64,000 nt of DNA from Eunapius fragilis (GCA_963681505.1 OY811988.1:3209202-3273201); one strand, 5' to 3'; counted from the stretch's first letter, positions 11,592 through 22,589 are shown. Notes: generated by a model not told the origin, from the sequence alone. Numbers and translations: made by a program.

Positions 11592-12424
11592 TACACACAG
11601 TATAAAGTGTTTGTCCAGTCATGTTGAAATATTAGTTTGCATTGAATTGTCTCTTGTCTTTCAACTACATCAGTGCACTGTAAAAAACATGGTGCATGGG
11701 CTGAGCACACCAGATTTGGTGTGCTAGCGCTGTCCCGCCTGGCACACCTACTGAGGTGTGCCAGTCCCACCTATTGTAAGGAGTGGGATCACCCACCAGT
11801 TGATGTGTACTATACCCATGAGTTTTGGTGTGATAACCCCACTAGAATCGGTGGTCAGGCCTGCGTACATTATAAAATTAACGGTATTTACTTAACCAGA
11901 AAAAGTGCACAAAAAGTTGTTTAACAACACCCATCACAGAGTACAATTCAAACAGTCTCAGTGTTCTGCTAAGTCAATGATGTCATGAAAAGAGCCACTG
12001 ATGGTTGCCTCGTCTGCTTGCTTTGTAAATTCAACAAGGACTCCAGAAAGCTGAACAGAGTACTGCATCCAGTGGTGTACTGTACAGTACATTAAAAACA
12101 AAAAATCGAGAGCGAAGTGCAAATACAGGAGTGGTATATAGCTCTACCTCACAATCTACGACAAGATAGATCTGCGCAGGATGCGACCCCACAACACAGA
12201 AGGTAAGACTGATCCTGCTTTTTTCTTCTGTATCTCCTGCTAAATATGACTTGATGCCTACACAATGGATGAAACAGACTGAACATCATTTGAACATATT
12301 TTTTTGGATCATGCACCATCATATGCAAACTAAGTGGAATACATTGAAGAATCTGGAGCTACCCGAGGATCCCGAAGCATATAAGGCAGCAGGACAGGGC
12401 ATATAGTGGGAGTGATGCACCTGA
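11592..12424. other. No gene seen
   Basis: Several short frames and no recognisable similarity. Possibly downstream sequence of the minus-strand exons that follow. Confidence 0.4.
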
Positions 12425-12556
12425 TTATGAAATACTTCTTGACATCCTTTTGCTCTTAGAACTAGGGTCAGTCTTGATCCTTTGGGAGGGTGCATGATTA
12501 CGAAGTGGTCGATGAAATTCCTTCAAGCGATCACACAAAGTTTGAACTGTGGCACC
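12425..12556 (-). CDS. Candidate terminal exon, unknown protein
   Basis: The minus strand has an acceptor (TTTTGTAG) before 12556, then an open frame beginning GATVQTLCDRLKEFHRPL and running to a stop at 12425-12427. The frame joins the exon at 12600-12727 in phase 0. The peptide is basic and Arg/Lys/Ser-rich near its end. Family not recognised. It could be a host gene or part of a spliced transposon ORF; decayed exons with in-frame problems lie just upstream. Confidence 0.45.
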   Translation of the reverse strand, partial: GATVQTLCDRLKEFHRPLRNHAPSQRIKTDPSSKSKRMSRSIS

Positions 12557-12599
12557 CTACAAAATTATGTAATAGTGAATAGAATAAGTTTCTACTTAC

Positions 12600-12727
12600 A
12601 TTTTTTGACCCATTAGGCATAGGAGACTGAAGAAATGGATACATTCTGGTGATTTGATCAACCACACGCATGAATTCTTCATGAATTGGACATAGCAGAT
12701 GCAACCTGTGACAGATGCTTTGCATGT
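12600..12727 (-). CDS. Candidate internal exon, unknown protein
   Basis: Bounded on the minus strand by an AG acceptor at 12728-12729 and a GTAAGT donor starting at 12599. The open frame reads PIHEEFMRVVDQITRMYPF and joins the next exon at N|G without a shift. The match of splice sites and phase makes a real transcript likely. The reading frame does not connect cleanly to the repeat-bearing exon upstream. Confidence 0.45.
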
Positions 12728-12782
12728 CTTAGCTGTCATATTTCCAGTATTTATTTATAAACGAAAAGGACTTAAGACATAC

Positions 12783-12937
12783 CTTTTGTGAGACAAGTAC
12801 GCGACTAGCGCTGGTGTAGTCACGCTCGTTTTAAAGTCACTGACGCTGGATGAAGTCTCGCCTGTTTGAAAATTACCGATGCTAGATGAAGCAGCACACG
12901 TTTGAAAGTCACTGGCACTGGGAGACCATATGGGCAT
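12783..12937 (-). CDS. Candidate exon with Ser-rich repeats
   Basis: Minus-strand frame starting MPIWSPSASDFQT with about three imperfect repeats of the pattern SxSDFQTxxxSSS, then a GTATGT donor at 12782. Joining it to 12727 leads to an early stop in its own frame, so there is a frame loss or a missed exon. Unknown function. Confidence 0.35.
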
Positions 12938-13098
12938 AATGTTAGGTTGACAGTATGATGCTCTGCCTGTCAGAGCGGTGATGATGATTCAATATCCGTG
13001 TCCCCCGAGTTCTGTTGAGGTAAAAAAGCTAAACTTCGTGCGGAATTTACAAAAAGAAATCACTAACCTCCTTAGTATTGTTGCCATATAAACATAGA

Positions 13099-13413
13099 CT
13101 ACCTGCTGCTTCTGGGAGTGGAACGACGTTTGATTTTATCCGCAAACACTGCATCATCCTCCGTGTCAAAAAACTCGCCAAATTCTTCATCAAAGGATGT
13201 GTGGTCTTGCATTGGACGAAATCCAAAGGCGGTGAGGAACTTGTTTCTAGAAGTCCGATTGTTCCTTTGTGGCGGGAATGGAAAACGTCTTATTTCTTTC
13301 ATAGTATAAGAATACCACCATGTGGCGGCAGCAAAAACTAAAATAAAAACACGTGCAAATGTCCTGGCAAATACGCATGCGCGCGTTCTTATTAAGAACA
13401 TGGCTTCCGCCAC
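13099..13413 (-). CDS. Hypothetical 104-residue ORF
   Basis: Minus-strand frame with a hydrophobic stretch at about residues 17-33, an Arg-rich middle, an acidic patch (DEEFGEFFDTEDD) and a basic end. A GCAG|GTAG donor-like site lies near its end, and an acceptor (TTACCTCAACAG) lies downstream near 13010. It may be the 5' exon of the minus-strand unit at 12.4-13.4 kb. No family recognised. Confidence 0.3.
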   Translation of the reverse strand: MAEAMFLIRTRACVFARTFARVFILVFAAATWWYSYTMKEIRRFPFPPQRNNRTSRNKFLTAFGFRPMQDHTSFDEEFGEFFDTEDDAVFADKIKRRSTPRSSR

Positions 13414-14012
13414 AACAGAACGGCACGGGAAGCGGAAGAACTATCATTCATGACTTCAAAAAATATAGTTACAGAGCTTCTGGAGGGACCCTGATGGGGA
13501 GCTTACAGCCCCCTAGCTGGGACGGGAGGGTTTAACCCCTCTCACGCCACCCCAACGATCTTGACCACACCCTTTAGTACATAATTCGCCACACGGGTTT
13601 ATTTCCTGTTTTCTACGACCCTGATAATTGTCCACATTCGTATCCTGTACCATAGCTCTGTGCAGTGTAGGACAAAGATATCAACACATGCACAGAGTGA
13701 CTGACCCGTCTGCGTCACCGCCATAAAACAGAAGATGAAACACGTTTGTACATATAATTAATAATTTAACGGCACATATAATAATAACATGTTGGTTGAC
13801 GCTTGAAGTAACTTCTATCAAGTAGTAAACCCCGCGTTCGATCCCAGGTTGTGGCATTAATTTTGCTTTTAAATTTCGTCCGTAGGGTGATATTATACGA
13901 GAAGACATCAGTCCCATCATGTCCGTGGTGTGACTTGCCCACCCAGGATCGTTGGTGGGACAGTAGAATCAGTGGTGGGCTAAGGTTTTAGTGGGCTATA
14001 CTCCCACGGTTT

Positions 14013-14309
14013 TTATAGTGTGTTCACAAAGTGGCAGCCATTATCTTCACAATGATGTACCATGGATACTGCAGTAGTAATGTTGCAGCTGTCAGTTGAA
14101 AAGATGGTTCTTGTTCGGTTGTAGTAAGGGCAGTCAAATTCACTACGCAATGGTACTCCTGGTTCCACTTCTACTGCCTTACACCCCCTAGTTATGCACA
14201 CAGTAGCACCATTTCCTGGTGACAGTGTTGCCAGGAGCTCTCCATGACTGAACTGATAGTTAAAGGAAATAATATTGCCATTCATTTGTGTGAAAGTGTA
14301 TGCATACAC
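14013..14309 (-). CDS. Hypothetical Cys/His-rich ORF
   Basis: Minus-strand 98-codon frame with Cys pairs and a VHHCEDNGCHF end, resembling a small zinc-binding module such as those in transposon-encoded proteins. The preceding frame (to 14445) ends at a CAG|GTATGTG donor near 14313. Not assigned to a family; could be an exon of the same unit as 15.2-16.3 kb. Confidence 0.3.
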   Translation of the reverse strand: MYAYTFTQMNGNIISFNYQFSHGELLATLSPGNGATVCITRGCKAVEVEPGVPLRSEFDCPYYNRTRTIFSTDSCNITTAVSMVHHCEDNGCHFVNTL

Positions 14310-15194
14310 ATACCTGCTGAAATAGTTTCATAGCCTCCTGTACACACCAAATCTCCACATAAGAATGGTGTATCATGCTTAGTTTGTCCATAATGGATGA
14401 CACAACTCTAAAAGTCACCCATTCCAAGCATCTAAACGTCTCCATTCCAGCACACGATGCCTACCTGCACGTAAACACAATAAAAGGAACTAGCAATAAG
14501 GAGATACCTTACATGCAGCTCCTGGTTGGTTATGGCTTGGCAATGCCTTGGGTGGAATTCCATTCCAAAAATGCTGCACATTGTATATAGAAGATGACCA
14601 GTGCCACAGCTGTTAGAAAATTAAAGTGTTTTCATTAAGTAGCTGATGCATGCAAATAATAAAAATGTGCTTACATGTCATTGCTGTAAAATAGTGTCCC
14701 TTGGCAGACATATTGGTTACTGTGAAGATTGACAAAGCAGTTTACTATGTCCCTGCTTGGTGCCTATTTGCTGTTGTGCAACCTCGTGCACATCTGAAAT
14801 TAACAGCTTAGCATCTGATCACTGAGAGGCCAAGCTCACCTTTCAACACTAAATGCAGAACAGGTACCAAAGTCTCGCATACAATCCACGTCAGATGAAG
14901 GAGTAGGCATTTTATAATAGTGAACAGGGCATGCTCTCCTTCAAGTGCTGAAAGAGGAATGAACTCCTTAAGCACAAATACGTAGGGCATTACCTACTAA
15001 AGTTGGCTTGAAAAACAGCAGTGGGCGATGGGAGTATGAACATGTAGGTGTAGTCAAAACTCTGAAACATTTACATGTGTACCTTGGTCAATCACAGCAA
15101 CACATGTTCAATGCCTTTCAAAAGGTGGGTACAAAATAAAGGTTAATTCTCCTTGCTTATCTCCTCAGAAACGAGATGAGGATAAAATTCACGA

Positions 15195-15392
15195 TCAACC
15201 TTTATATAAGCATACCATACTAAGACAGCAGTGATGTGAAGCTCTTCCTCCTCCAGGCCTTGAAGCATCATACAGCACCAAATGAGCCAGGCTTGACGGT
15301 TCCTGCAGAAGAGGCTCCATCATTTCTACAGTTTCCATCTTATCAGAACAGAAAACAATAAGGATATTCCGTGCCTTCTCTGTCCTCGTCAT
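15195..15392 (-). pseudogene. Hypothetical ORF, frameshifted
   Basis: Minus-strand frame of 65 codons. A second frame opens over its end (LEEEELHITAVLVW), suggesting one reading frame broken by a single-base change near 15260. Unknown family. Confidence 0.3.
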
Positions 15393-15818
15393 CCTAAGCG
15401 ACTGAAGAGGATCGATCGATGCTTATCAGTTTCCTGGCTACGTTTTAAAAGAATCAAGCAGGATGGAAAGTTAACCTTGTACAAGTAATAATATACATCT
15501 ATATACGTAGCCTCGGCGGTAGGTTACTTGCCGACTGACCACTCCAATAAATGCCCCATAAATTGACAAAGGTAAACCACACAACCTACACGCGAACCAT
15601 TTAACATTTAAATTAGTGATAAAATAAGTGGAGTGCGCTACTACTCTATTCAACAGGCGTACATTATCTCTATTATATAGAGGGATTGGAAACGAGCCCA
15701 ATCAACACTAATTAAAGCGGACAATGCTGCATGTAATGTATGTGGGTTCGAATCTCCCCTGAATACTTTTTTTAATTTCATGCATAACTCGTTTTTCAAT
15801 ATATCACGTATCAATACA

Positions 15819-16314
15819 CTACTGTAGTTCTCTTCTCAGAGCCTTTGCCTTTTGGGTGGCTTTCTTATTGGCTACCTTGTATTCTTCCATCCATGCACCA
15901 CACAAAGAAAATCCACGTAGTGTTACCCATAGCTTTACTATTCTTTCCAGTAGTTCAGAGCTGCAATCTGAATCCCAAGAACTACTTATGATGCTCCACA
16001 GGAATAGGACACCTTCATCATTTGAAAATAGTTGCACTGCATTATCAGATATCCCTTTTGGTTGGATAAGTCTGCGAAACTGAATCTCCAGCGCATAAAA
16101 CAGTTCAAACGCCATGTTTTTTTACCATTACCAATCCTCCTCGATTCACTATCGTTATCCAATCAGAGGATTCAGCTACAGGTTCAGATTCATCACTAAT
16201 AAGTTCATTTAAATACAATAGTAGATCCTTCTGTACCGTGTCCCTTCTTCGATGGTGCGCCAATTGAAATTTCCTCCTTCCCATATCTTTAAAAATATTT
16301 ATAGACAAACTCAT
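15819..16314 (-). pseudogene. Transposon-associated C-terminal domain, frameshifted
   Basis: Two overlapping minus-strand frames (16314-16105, then 16115-15819) together give one domain broken by a shift near 16110. The first part carries ..VNRGGL.., the second ..LFYALE...R...., a WSII segment, WVTLRGFSLCGAWMEEYK and a Lys-rich tail ending KALRREL. I associate the RGGL / RGFS / W-x-E-x-YK / KxxRRxL arrangement with C-termini of transposon-encoded proteins in cnidarians and sponges, but cannot name the family. The upstream part is missing; TTTTTAAAG near 16290 may be an acceptor. Confidence 0.45.
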
Positions 16315-16622
16315 ACGCAGACATCACATAAAAGTACATGCACACCAAACAGGCAACACTTCCTACATATTGGAGCATCTGCCGACAATTCTCTATTTGA
16401 AACAAAGGCTAGGCTGTCCCACAAACATGAGATTATCCACGTATCGATACATCCAATTCTAGAAATGCTTTCGCGACAAAATCACGCCACAATATATTCA
16501 GTTAGAATCCTTTCTAGCTACTTTACGAATCGCACACACCAATAGTTGAAAAGTGGCTATCCCACAAAAAAACGGACTCCAATAATGGCACTTAAGAGCA
16601 TCGTAAGTCATTTAAAATTACC

Positions 16623-17579
16623 CAGGGGCGGCGGAAGCTAATCATATTTGGGGGGGCTAAACTGAAACGATAATTATATCCATGACTACATTAATTTCGT
16701 TACAAAGCACAGTACCAAAGTATCTGGTGCGTTCGTCGTTAGTAGTGTAGAATTCAATAGCAACATCAGTGGCATTAGTGTCTAATGTACCGGGCCTCCT
16801 CGATCTCGGGGGGTACATCTGCCTACCCCAGTGCTTAGAAAATAAATTTATCCACGTTCATCAACGAGTTTAACATTTGACAGTGCATGCTCGTTGTACA
16901 GGTCCTTTAGAGCTTGGCCCGAAATTGCCAATGTATAATTCTTTTTCTTTGGTCCCAAGCCACGGTTTCAAAGTGAAACTATTAGATCGCGATATGCGTG
17001 GTTTTCTGTACTAACTACGCGTACCGCGATCACTTTGACGCTCTGGCTTGGGTCTGCTTGGGACCAGAGAAAAAGAATTAGATCCTGGGCCGAGCTCTAA
17101 ACGACTAGCATCAATGTCAAATGTAAAAGGGAAGTTAAACTGGCAGAACGTGAATAACTGTACAAAGCGGTAAGGCTGTTTCACAAATTGACGCAAGAGC
17201 CCGCGATGCGTCGCGATGAATGAAAAAAAGTTCTGCTCTGGGCTCGGCCGTCAATTTTTAATAACGTACCAGTATCGGGCGTGGTTTAGGTGGCGACGTT
17301 GCATCGCGTCGCATAGAAATTTTTCTATTTCTGCGACGTCGCATTGCGTCGCGTCGCGGTGACGTGCGTCAATTTGTGAACCAGCCTGTAGACAAATGTA
17401 CCCCCGGGAGGACGCCTGGTACATTAGACATACTAATGGAGTGCATGTACTTATATACGGCAGCATATCATCGTCCGATCGATCGCTAAATTTGGGGGGG
17501 CTGAGCCCCCTCAAATACATATTTGGGGGGGGGGGGGGGGGCTAAAGCCCCCCTTGCCCCCCCTCTTCCGCCGCCCCTG
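16623..17579. mobile_element. Element A: CAGGGGCGGCGGAAG-ended transposon
   Basis: Perfect 15-bp inverted ends, CAGGGGCGGCGGAAG and CTTCCGCCGCCCCTG, flanked by TACC (16619-16622 and 17580-17583). No coding region. Inside are a G17 run near 17525, CGCGATCxxATAG sequence and a CCCCCGGGAGGAC motif near 17400. A second copy lies inverted at about 39640-40505 and a fragment inverted at 18383-18500. Confidence 0.8.
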
Positions 17580-17842
17580 TACCACAACTGCCGGGTTTTC
17601 AGATCAAAAGCTGTACCCTGCTATCAATCCCACTTTATTCAATCGAAACTTGCCTGATTATGGTCACTATCCTCAAGTACCAAACAGAAATGCATCTTTT
17701 CCTTCTCCATCGTCCGCCCCTTCTAATACATTAAAGGTGCGATTAGCGCCAGATAGCATTGCCCGCGGAGATCTCATATAAATGTATGGCACACGTGATT
17801 CATTTCCAATCCCTCTATATATTATCTCTGGTTTAACGTACC

Positions 17843-17877
17843 CAGCGGCGGATCCAGGGGGGGGGCACTCGGGGCAC

Positions 17878-17912
<35 letters not shown>

Positions 17913-18287
17913 TTCATTTATAAATTCATAACTTTTCGGGCCGCATTTTATAATATAGCTGCACGATTGCGCTGTCTATTGATATCCGCACGCATGAACT
18001 CTACTACTGTACTATATCCCGGGCCCCCCGATACGCGACCATACTCCCCCCCCCCCCCCCCCGCCCTTCGTATCGGGCCAGAAACCGACAGCACCCCCCC
18101 CCCCGCTCTTCGTTTTGGGCCAGAATCCGACAGCACCCCCCCCCCCCCCCCCCCCCCGCTCCTCGTATCGGGCCATAAACCGACAGCACCCCCCCCGCTT
18201 TTCATATCGGGCCAGAAGCCGACCCCACCCCCAGCCACACCCACCATCCGTGCCCCCCCCCCCCCCCAAAACCTGTATCCGCCGCTG
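17843..18287. mobile_element. Element B: CAGCGGCGGATCCAGG-ended, C-tract-rich
   Basis: Starts CAGCGGCGGATCCAGG, ends CCTGTATCCGCCGCTG, with the 5-bp repeat GTACC outside (17838-17842, 18288-18292). The interior has a C run of about 32 and then four to five copies of a unit of about 50 bp: a poly-C run followed by TATCGGGCCAGAANCCGACAG. Open frames across it are translation of these repeats, not genes. Confidence 0.85.
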
Positions 18288-18382
18288 GTACCGTTCTGAT
18301 AGTACAGCCTCCATATTTACAGACTTCGCCCACCACGCGAGTAGTCCGTCCCTTACAGTGACTGTAGACACACCGTTTAACA

Positions 18383-18503
18383 GGGGCGGCGGAAGAGGGG
18401 GGCAAGGGGGGTTTTAGCTCCCCCAAATATGTATTGGGGGGGGGGGCTCAGCCCCCAAATTTAGCGATCAATCGGACGATGATATGCTGCCGTATATAAG
18501 TAC
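18383..18503 (-). mobile_element. Fragment of element A, inverted
   Basis: Begins CAGGGGCGGCGGAAG and is the reverse complement of the 17450-17579 end of element A. It is cut at 18504 by the start of another element. Confidence 0.8.
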
Positions 18504-18870
18504 CAGGGGCGGATACAGGGTTTTCCAAAAGGGGGGGTTGAGACCCGCGATACGAAATGCGGGGGGGGGGGGGGGGTGGGGTGGGGGGGGAGTGCTGTCC
18601 GCTTTAATTCATGTCCCCTATTATTCAATGATCGGGCAGGGGGGGGGGGGTGTGAAATGTTGCAGATTATTACATGAGACAAGTATAATCTCCATTCCAT
18701 ATCAACCTCTATTCCGTACCATTGGCTATTATTTTTCCTGAATCCATGTCTCCAAATCTCGTGATGGCTGCCTCTGCCATCACAGGATGGTAGAAGCTTT
18801 TCATCTGACTAAATGGACGCGTTTATACCAACGATTGAGCTGGCTTATCGCGAGATTCTATTGATCAAGC
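18504..18870 (+). mobile_element. Element C: CAGGGGCGGATACAGG start, G-tract-rich
   Basis: Starts CAGGGGCGGATACAGG, followed by GGGGGGGTTGAGACCC, a G16+ run and another G run at 18640. The stretch 18650-18864 is the inverted match of 39110-39330 (shared: the CTCGTGATGGCTGCC block and the ACGCGTTTATAC block). The right end is not clear. Confidence 0.65.
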
Positions 18871-19145
18871 ATACAGAGGGTCTGAATGTCAACGAAGAAA
18901 GTGCCAAGCTATACATAAGGATGGCATTGAATGTATTACGAGCTATGGACACTGCAAGACGTGTTCTTTATGACGGGTAGAAACGAGTAGAACCGCTGGA
19001 CGACCGTGATATTTTGTACTTCGAACGTGGAAAACCGTTTTACTGTCCCTCAAATTGCCGAGATGATCGACGTTTCCCTCGAACAGTGCACCTCGAGACC
19101 GTCTCGGACACCCCGGCGAGAGGAACAATTCATGCACAGATTTAA
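18813..19145 (+). pseudogene. 111-codon frame with one internal TAG
   Basis: From ATG at 18813 one frame is open to TAA at 19143 except for TAG at 18978. After the stop the frame reads KRVEPLDDRDILYFERGKPF. A second frame over 19040-19090 reads FTVPQIAEMIDVS, which looks like a helix-turn-helix, suggesting that a frameshift also occurred. The first 17 codons overlap repeat C. Possibly a transposase remnant; family unknown. Confidence 0.3.
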
Positions 19146-19230
19146 TTTGACAGTGTTCCGACTTCCAGTTAGTCAACTGTTCATTCTTTTTTGTCTTTTA
19201 TTCCTATGTTGTGGTGAGTTTACACGCAGG

Positions 19231-19232
<2 letters not shown>

Positions 19233-19298
<66 letters not shown>
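19233..19298. repeat. (TG)n microsatellite
   Basis: About 33 uninterrupted TG units. Confidence 0.95.
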
Positions 19299-19299
<1 letters not shown>

Positions 19300-19484
19300 T
19301 AGAGTCCGTTATCGCGCCAACGACGCTCGCCGTATTGCGCCAAGGATACTTCAACTCATTCTCTTTCAAATGTACGGCGTGTACATATTAATACGCGACT
19401 AAGGTCGAGAACCTTACACCTCTCTATGGAGAGTGCGTAACAATTACATAAACTATGCACACCAACAATGTTCTGAATCACTTG

Positions 19485-19557
19485 AATAGGGGTTGCTCCC
19501 GCCCGACATTCAGCGTGTGAATCGTCTCATTCACCTCCATGGAAGACTGGGCTTCTA

Positions 19558-19561
<4 letters not shown>
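19485..19561 (+). repeat. 77-bp direct repeat, copy 1
   Basis: Same sequence as 19622-19698 apart from about one base (TTCTACAG versus TTCCACAG). Each copy is followed directly by a TG tract, so the whole unit (77 bp plus TG tract) was duplicated. Confidence 0.9.

Positions 19562-19621
<60 letters not shown>
19562..19621. repeat. (TG)n microsatellite
   Basis: TG tract with one TA step, between the two 77-bp repeats. Confidence 0.95.
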
Positions 19622-19625
<4 letters not shown>

Positions 19626-19698
19626 AGGGGTTGCTCCCGCCCGACATTCAGCGTGTGAATCGTCTCATTCACCTCCATGGAAGACTGGGCTTCCACAG
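19622..19698 (+). repeat. 77-bp direct repeat, copy 2
   Basis: Copy of 19485-19561, followed by the alternating GC/GT tract. Confidence 0.9.
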
Positions 19699-19956
19699 TG
19701 TGTGTGTGCGTGTGCGTGTGCGTGTGCGTGTGCGTGTGCGTGTGCGTGTGCGTGTGCGCGTGCGCGTGCGCGTGCGCGTGCGCGTGCGCGTGCGCGCGCG
19801 TGTGCGCGTGCGTGCGTGCGTGTGCGTGTGTGCGTGCGTGTGTGTGTGCGCGTGTGCGCGTGCGCGTGCGTGCGTGCGCGCGCGCGCGTGCGTGCGTGCG
19901 TGCGTATGCGTGCGTGCGTGCGTGTGCGTGTGTGTGCGTGTGTGTGTGTGTGTGTG
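19699..19956. repeat. Alternating purine-pyrimidine tract, CG/TG-rich
   Basis: About 258 bp in which every step alternates pyrimidine and purine by eye, mixing TG, CG and one TA. CG-rich alternation is the best known Z-DNA-forming sequence type. All frames through it are artificial (CACACA or RVRVRV peptides). Confidence 0.9.
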
Positions 19957-19999
19957 AGTACATTATGCTGTGGTGTGGTGGCGTGCGGGTCCATGCTTA

Positions 20000-20560
20000 G
20001 TTCCCCAACCCCCCAACTCCTCCCCTTTGAAGGGCTTAGTGCCTCCCTCTCTAAACCTTTTCTCTCATGAATGGCTTAGTGCCTCTAGGTCTAACCCCTC
20101 CTTCCTTGATGCTACTTGTTAATGTTGTACCACAGATCATCTATAAAAGTGATTTTATACAACATAACACAAAGTTCTGTTAGGTGAACCATATGCTATG
20201 TTACCAATTTTAGAAAGTTTCTTGGTATAGAAGTAAAAAAAATAATTCTCTAATGAGAAAGTTGGTGAGATATAAGGCAAAGAACCACTTCTCATTTCAT
20301 CATGGAATTTCCAAACTCTTTATAATCAAAGATATCTGTTTGAATACAGCAAACTTGTGGTCTTTTTTTTTGCTATAATATTCATTATTATTGGCAAGCT
20401 GTGTTTGAGTGTTGACTGCATTAATCAATGTGACTGTATTGTAAGTGCTATGTATGCCATTGTGTGATCTGACATGTGCTACTATGCATGAGTCACTAGA
20501 TGTGAGGTAGGTACAGCATATATGTGTTTGTGTATGTTCTGCTTATAAGTAATGTGTTCT
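20000..20560. other. No gene; short foldback-family fragment
   Basis: No coding signal. The piece at 20241-20275 (ATTCTCTAATGAGAAAGTTGG) matches the subterminal part of the ACAAG-ended foldback family. Confidence 0.5.
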
Positions 20561-20619
20561 AAAATTTAGTGTACAACACGACACACACATAAGTAGGGTG
20601 TGTGGTTGTTGTTAGCTTG

Positions 20620-21745
20620 TAGGTGTCGAAGGCTTGAGTGTGTATGGGTGCCGGATGCTTGTAGGGTGTGTGGGTGTCGGGTGCTGTGGTATGTGATGTT
20701 GGAGGCTTGAATTGTAGGGGGGTGTGTTTGTTGAAGGCTTGTTAGTGTGAATGGTGTATGAGTGTTATAGCATATAGGGTGGATGTCAAAGGCTTGTATT
20801 GTGTGTGGGTGTCGAAGGCTTGTAGGGTGTGTGGGTGTCCAAAGGCTTGTAGGGTGGGTGTTGAAAGCTTGTAGGGCGTGTGGGTGTTGATAGCTTGTAG
20901 GGTGTGTGTGGGTGTCAAAGGCTTGTAGGGTGTGTGTGGGTGTGGGTGTCAAAGGCTTGTAGGGTGTGTGTGGGTGTGGGTGTCAAAGGCTTGTAGGGTG
21001 TGTGTGGGTGTGGGTGTCAAAGGCTTGTAGGGTGTGTGGGTGTTGAAGGCTTGTAGTGTGGGTGTGTGGGTGTCGAAGGCTTGTGGCTTGTAGGGTGTGT
21101 GTGGGTGTCGAAGGCTTGTAGTGTGGATGTCGAAGGTTGTAGGGTATGTGTCCAAAGCTTGTAGGGTGTGTGTGGGTGTCGAAGGCTTATTGTGTGGGTG
21201 TGGGTGTCGAAGGCTTGTAGGTGTGTGGGTGTCGAAAGGCTTGTAGGGAGTGTGGGTGTCAAAGGCTTGTAGGGTGTGTGTTGGTGTCGAAGGCTTGTAG
21301 TGTAGGTGTGTGGGTGTCGAAGGCTTGTAGGGTGTGAGTGTCGAAGGCTTGTAGGTGTGTGTGGGTGTCGAAGGCTTGTAGTGTGGGTGTGTGGATGTCG
21401 AAGGCTAGTAGGGTGTGTGGGTGTCGAAGGTTTGTAGTGAGGGTGTCTAAGGCTTGTAGTGAGGGTGTCAAAGGCTTGTAGTGAGGGTGTCAAAGGCTTG
21501 TAGTGAGGGTGTCGAAGGCTTGTAGTGAGGGTATGTGGGTGTTGAAGGCTTGTAGGGTGTGTGTGTCAAAGGTTTGTAGGGTGTATGTGGGTGTTGAAGA
21601 CTTGTAGTGTGGGTGTCGAAGGCTTGTAGGTGTGGGTGCTGAAGGCTTGTAGGGTGTGTGTGGATGTCAAAGGCTTGTAGGGTGTGTGTGGGTGTTGAAG
21701 GCTTGTAGGGTGTCGAAGTCTTGTAGGGTGTGAGTGGGTATTGAA
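20620..21745. repeat. 1.1-kb minisatellite, GTGTCGAAGGCTTGTAGG units
   Basis: About 35-40 imperfect units of 18-45 bp built on GTGTCGAAGGCTTGTAGG plus a variable GTGTGTGGGT spacer. Variants are CAAAGG, TTGAAGG and TAGTGAGGG. All three minus-strand frames are open in places and give Thr/Pro/His repeats only because of the unit; no start context or splice signals point to a gene. Confidence 0.95.
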
Positions 21746-22589
21746 GGAACTTCAAATAGTAATCTTATGCAATCATTCTATTTTTCATTAACTTAGTAAT
21801 ATGCTAATTTGCAGGTGCACTTGTACAAAAAGCTATAAAGTTCTTCATTCTTGCCGTAACTCAGAAGACCTGCATTTTCGAGAAATGAGATGATTACTTC
21901 TGTGACCACAATGTTTACAATGATCTCATATCACTTCTGAGCCACGAAAATGACTGCATACTTTTCTGTGGAGAGAGCGTAAGAGACATAAAGAAAGTCA
22001 GTATAATAACACTGCGTGACATAGTACCGTATGCAGAGATATGCAGAGTCTGCCCACCTTAGCACATGTTTGGGGTGTCACGTGTGTGTTGTGGGCGGGT
22101 CGATGTTACAGGGTCGTGTGATACACTCGTGCTGTGTAGTGTTGTTGCGGATTTGCTGTCTAGAGAAAGGATCTTTGTGCAACCAAGACCCCGAGCCTTG
22201 ACTACGCGCTTTATGCGAAACAGCACATGCAGATAAGTATGAAGAAGACATGCGCGTATAGAGAATGGAGATCGATATGTTGATTCGTATCAAGATGTGC
22301 AAATATCAAGATCAGTATGTAGATGGTATGAAGGGGGTGCAGTATGATAGCAGTATCCCGATGCGTATCCAACCCACTTCGAAACGCGCGTGTGATGTAT
22401 AAACCCGTAAATTATAATAGTGCGCAGTAATAGGAATAGGGTGGTATAACCGGATGGATCGAGGTACGCTATAATTATCGCATACAGTATTAACAATACG
22501 TGTTCTGTTCTAACAAAAACACCAAGTGAGTGTGTATATATCGTGTCTTGTGAGTTTGGCAAATCAGTGTACAAAACTCGTCTCGCTCC

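Noticed and set aside
13800-13860. tRNA-like B box (CGCGTTCGATCCCAGG)
   Set aside because: No A box at the right distance and no foldable acceptor or anticodon stems seen; the similar GGGTTCGAATCTCCC at 15744 also lacks a tRNA body.
18012-18426. Gly-rich and Pro-rich frames of 100-120 codons
   Set aside because: Translations of the poly-G/poly-C units of elements B and C.
19478-20070. Long open frames on both strands (up to 161 codons) of His/Thr or Arg/Val or Cys/Ala repeats
   Set aside because: They are translations of TG/CG dinucleotide repeats; all frames are open for the same reason.
20620-21745. CRISPR-like alternation of repeat and spacer
   Set aside because: The spacers are themselves GT-rich repeats of variable length, units are too short and imperfect, and the genome is eukaryotic.
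20566-21755. Thr/Pro/His-rich frames (up to 158 codons) on the minus strand
   Set aside because: Produced by the minisatellite unit; several frames are open at once and no splice or start context supports them.
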